This document shows, one piece after another, positions 62,763 to 64,000 of a DNA stretch of 64,000 nt. The stretch comes from Pseudomonadota bacterium (GTDB lineage: Bacteria; Pseudomonadota; Gammaproteobacteria; Steroidobacterales; Steroidobacteraceae). Location: contig JAJYDK010000003.1 of NCBI GenBank assembly GCA_021777555.1, forward strand, positions 113,773 to 177,772, in the 5' to 3' direction. The notes below the pieces were generated by a model. It saw only the letters and a program-made list of their open reading frames with translations, did not search any database and was not told the origin of the DNA. Positions within the stretch are counted from its first letter, which is position 1; each line of letters starts with the position of its first letter. Position numbers and translations under genes: made by a program.

Positions 62763-63086
62763 TCAACGCGCCAGGTGCTTGAGCTTGTCCGGCTTCCCGT
62801 CCCAGTCCTTCGCGTCGGCGGGGGCCTCTTTCTTCTCCGTGATGACCGGCCACTGCTTGGCGAGCTCGGCATTGAGGGGCTTGAAAGATTCCTGGCCGGC
62901 AGGCAGCTCTTCCTCGGAGAAAATGGCCTCCGCGGGGCATTCCGGCTCGCACAGGGTGCAATCGATGCACTCGTCCGGATCGATCACGAGGAAATTCGGG
63001 CCCTCGTGGAAGCAATCGACCGGGCAGACTTCCACACAATCCATGTACTTGCACTTGATGCAGTTTTCAGTCACTACAAAGGTCAT
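62763..63086 (-). CDS. fdxA: Ferredoxin with 3Fe-4S and 4Fe-4S clusters (FdxA)
   Basis: A 107-residue seven-iron ferredoxin. Cluster cysteines lie in [23 protein letters not shown] and the second set in [16 protein letters not shown], the pattern of Azotobacter-type ferredoxins, with the usual C-terminal extension ([19 protein letters not shown]). It transfers low-potential electrons. ATG 63086 has AGGAAA about 8 bases upstream. The leftward gene is read from between xerD and the Nudix gene; the 62692-62762 gap holds no feature. Confidence 0.95.
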   Translation of the reverse strand: MTFVVTENCIKCKYMDCVEVCPVDCFHEGPNFLVIDPDECIDCTLCEPECPAEAIFSEEELPAGQESFKPLNAELAKQWPVITEKKEAPADAKDWDGKPDKLKHLAR

Positions 63087-63192
63087 CAGGATTTCCTAGC
63101 GTTTTGGGCACGCGAAGCGCAGCAGGCCTCGCGGACCGGGTATTGTGCCACGCTGTCCGGACCGGCAAAACCGATCTGTGCGACAGGCTGCC

Positions 63193-63738
63193 TCAGGCGC
63201 CTTCCAGGCGCCGATCGAGCGAGGCGAAGTGATGGGGCTCGCGGGCAGCGGCGCGGTCCTCCAGGTAGCGGCGCAGGCTGTATTCGGTGCTCGGGAATGC
63301 CAGTTGCGACCATGGGATGTCCTTGGGAAGGACCAGCTCGACCTCCAGGCTCTCCGGTCCCGGGCCGTACTGCGGAGCACTCATGGCCGCCCGGAAGAAA
63401 ACGTGCACCTGATGGGCCTGCAGCACGTGAACGATGGAGAGCAGCGAGCCGATCCGCACCTCGACCAGCGCCTCCTCCCGGGATTCCCGGGCCGCCCCCT
63501 GCTGCAGGGTCTCCCCGTTCTCCATGAACCCCGCGGGGATGGTCCAGTAGCCGCGCCGCGGCTCGATCGCCCTACGGCACAGGAGAATCCGGCCCTCGTA
63601 CTCCGGTACGCAGCCGACCACCACGCGCGGGTTCTGGTAGTGGATGGTGCCGCACGCGTCACAGACGTACCGGGGCAAATGATCGCCGGGCGGGGTGCGC
63701 AACGCGAGCGGGGCGCCGCAATGACTGCAGAATTTCAT
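63193..63738 (-). CDS. Nudix hydrolase with N-terminal zinc ribbon
   Basis: A 181-residue enzyme. The N-terminal zinc ribbon is CSHCG (4-8) with CDACG about 20 residues later. The Nudix box reads GFMENGETLQQGAARESREEA, matching G-x5-E-x7-REUxEE, but the usual Gly after EEx is Leu, as seen in some relatives. This layout is common in the Nudix_N_2 group that acts on nucleotide-diphosphate compounds such as NADH or ADP-ribose. ATG 63738 is chosen because it starts the ribbon; an upstream ATG at 63795 adds a nonconserved tail. The two leftward genes fdxA and this one are 106 bp apart. Confidence 0.9.
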   Translation of the reverse strand: MKFCSHCGAPLALRTPPGDHLPRYVCDACGTIHYQNPRVVVGCVPEYEGRILLCRRAIEPRRGYWTIPAGFMENGETLQQGAARESREEALVEVRIGSLLSIVHVLQAHQVHVFFRAAMSAPQYGPGPESLEVELVLPKDIPWSQLAFPSTEYSLRRYLEDRAAAREPHHFASLDRRLEGA

Positions 63739-63824
63739 CGGTTGGATCACAGGCTTGCGAGCAGGATACGGATGCGGCGCATGCTTGTCGATCATCGCGG
63801 ACGCCCCGCACCGGGCGCGCCCGC

Positions 63825-64000
63825 CTAGCAGGGTTGCCCGGGTCCAAGGGTCGGGTTGCGGCCACTTTCCCGATCGATGCGCACCAGGTTGCGGCCGGCA
63901 TTCTTGGCCTCGTAGAGGGCGGCATCGGCTCGGGCGACGATCTCATCGAGGGATCCGGCGCCTTCGGCCGTGGTGGCGAGTCCGGCGCTGAAGGTGACCC
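63825..64000 (-). CDS. GGDEF-domain protein, C-terminal fragment (5' end outside window)
   Basis: The final 57 residues of a diguanylate-cyclase-type domain: VTFSAGLATT, then SLDEIVARADAALYEAKNAG and RNLVRIDRESG, ending at TAG 63827-63825. These are the conserved last strands and helix of GGDEF domains. The GGDEF motif itself and any sensor domain lie beyond base 64000, so activity cannot be judged. Confidence 0.85.
   Translation of the reverse strand, partial: VTFSAGLATTAEGAGSLDEIVARADAALYEAKNAGRNLVRIDRESGRNPTLGPGQPC

Noticed and set aside
1..64000. CRISPR array, rRNA operon or prophage
   Set aside because: No regularly spaced repeats, rRNA sequence or phage structural genes were seen; the only recombinase is a chromosomal-type XerD.

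Overview
The window is GC-rich chromosomal DNA (about two-thirds G+C by eye) from an aerobic Gram-negative bacterium. XerD, ZapE, HrpA, an RraB-like protein, the ~1620-residue NAD-glutamate dehydrogenase, a PEP-CTERM protein, a TonB-dependent receptor and ETF-ubiquinone oxidoreductase together suggest a gammaproteobacterium, perhaps of the Steroidobacter/Nevskia/Solimonas type. That placement is inference; no rRNA is present.

Region by region. (1) 1-5.9 kb: the 3' end of proA, then a tight leftward molybdenum-cofactor operon: small secreted protein, moeA, moaA, moaC, a MobA-MoaD fusion, and a MoaE-MoeB-rhodanese fusion. (2) 6.0-7.5 kb: an amino-acid permease and tRNA-Arg(TCG). (3) 7.5-8.5 kb: a truncated IS3-type transposase and an IS630-like scrap, directly behind the tRNA. 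(4) 8.5-25.3 kb: a probable catabolic island. It holds an XRE-cupin regulator, a TonB-dependent receptor and a DUF2165 membrane protein (leftward), then a long rightward operon: bicupin, atypical SDR, amidohydrolase, 3-hydroxyisobutyrate-dehydrogenase-like enzyme, M24-fold protein, E1alpha, E1beta, aldehyde dehydrogenase and E2 of a 2-oxoacid dehydrogenase. A phosphotransacetylase-like gene follows on the other strand. Two near-consensus promoters point outward from 13.3-13.7 kb. They share spacer bases and carry the same palindrome just after the -10 box, so the uptake and catabolic arms look co-regulated. (5) 25.4-32 kb: a tandem PstS-like protein, a ModF-like double ABC ATPase, PhzF, a YkoF-like protein, a 2Fe-2S ferredoxin, an RraB-like protein and GpmA. 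(6) 32-42 kb: giant NAD-glutamate dehydrogenase, 4-hydroxyphenylpyruvate dioxygenase and HrpA. (7) 42-49.6 kb: PEP-CTERM protein with a clear terminator, Tat-type amidase, GGDEF-EAL protein, and an orphan radical SAM/SPASM protein. (8) 49.6-60.8 kb: a TetR-led leftward operon (thiolase, 3-hydroxyacyl-CoA dehydrogenase-like SDR, ETF-QO, acetoacetyl-CoA synthetase, ZapE) divergent from icmF. (9) 60.7-64 kb: PlsC, XerD, FdxA, Nudix hydrolase and a partial GGDEF protein.

How the genes work together. The Moco operon holds most of the GTP-to-cofactor pathway and physically links carrier, synthase, activating enzyme and nucleotidyltransferase through two fusions. The 8.5-25 kb island looks like uptake, hydrolysis, oxidation and oxidative decarboxylation of one unidentified compound, with no E3 gene of its own. 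The icmF region fits isobutyryl/butyryl-CoA flow through acetoacetyl-CoA to acetyl-CoA.

The least ordinary parts are the reciprocal Moco fusions, the island with its matched divergent promoters, and several enzymes with altered catalytic residues (SDR, M24, bicupin). Most very long open frames antisense to the real genes are high-GC shadows and were not annotated.
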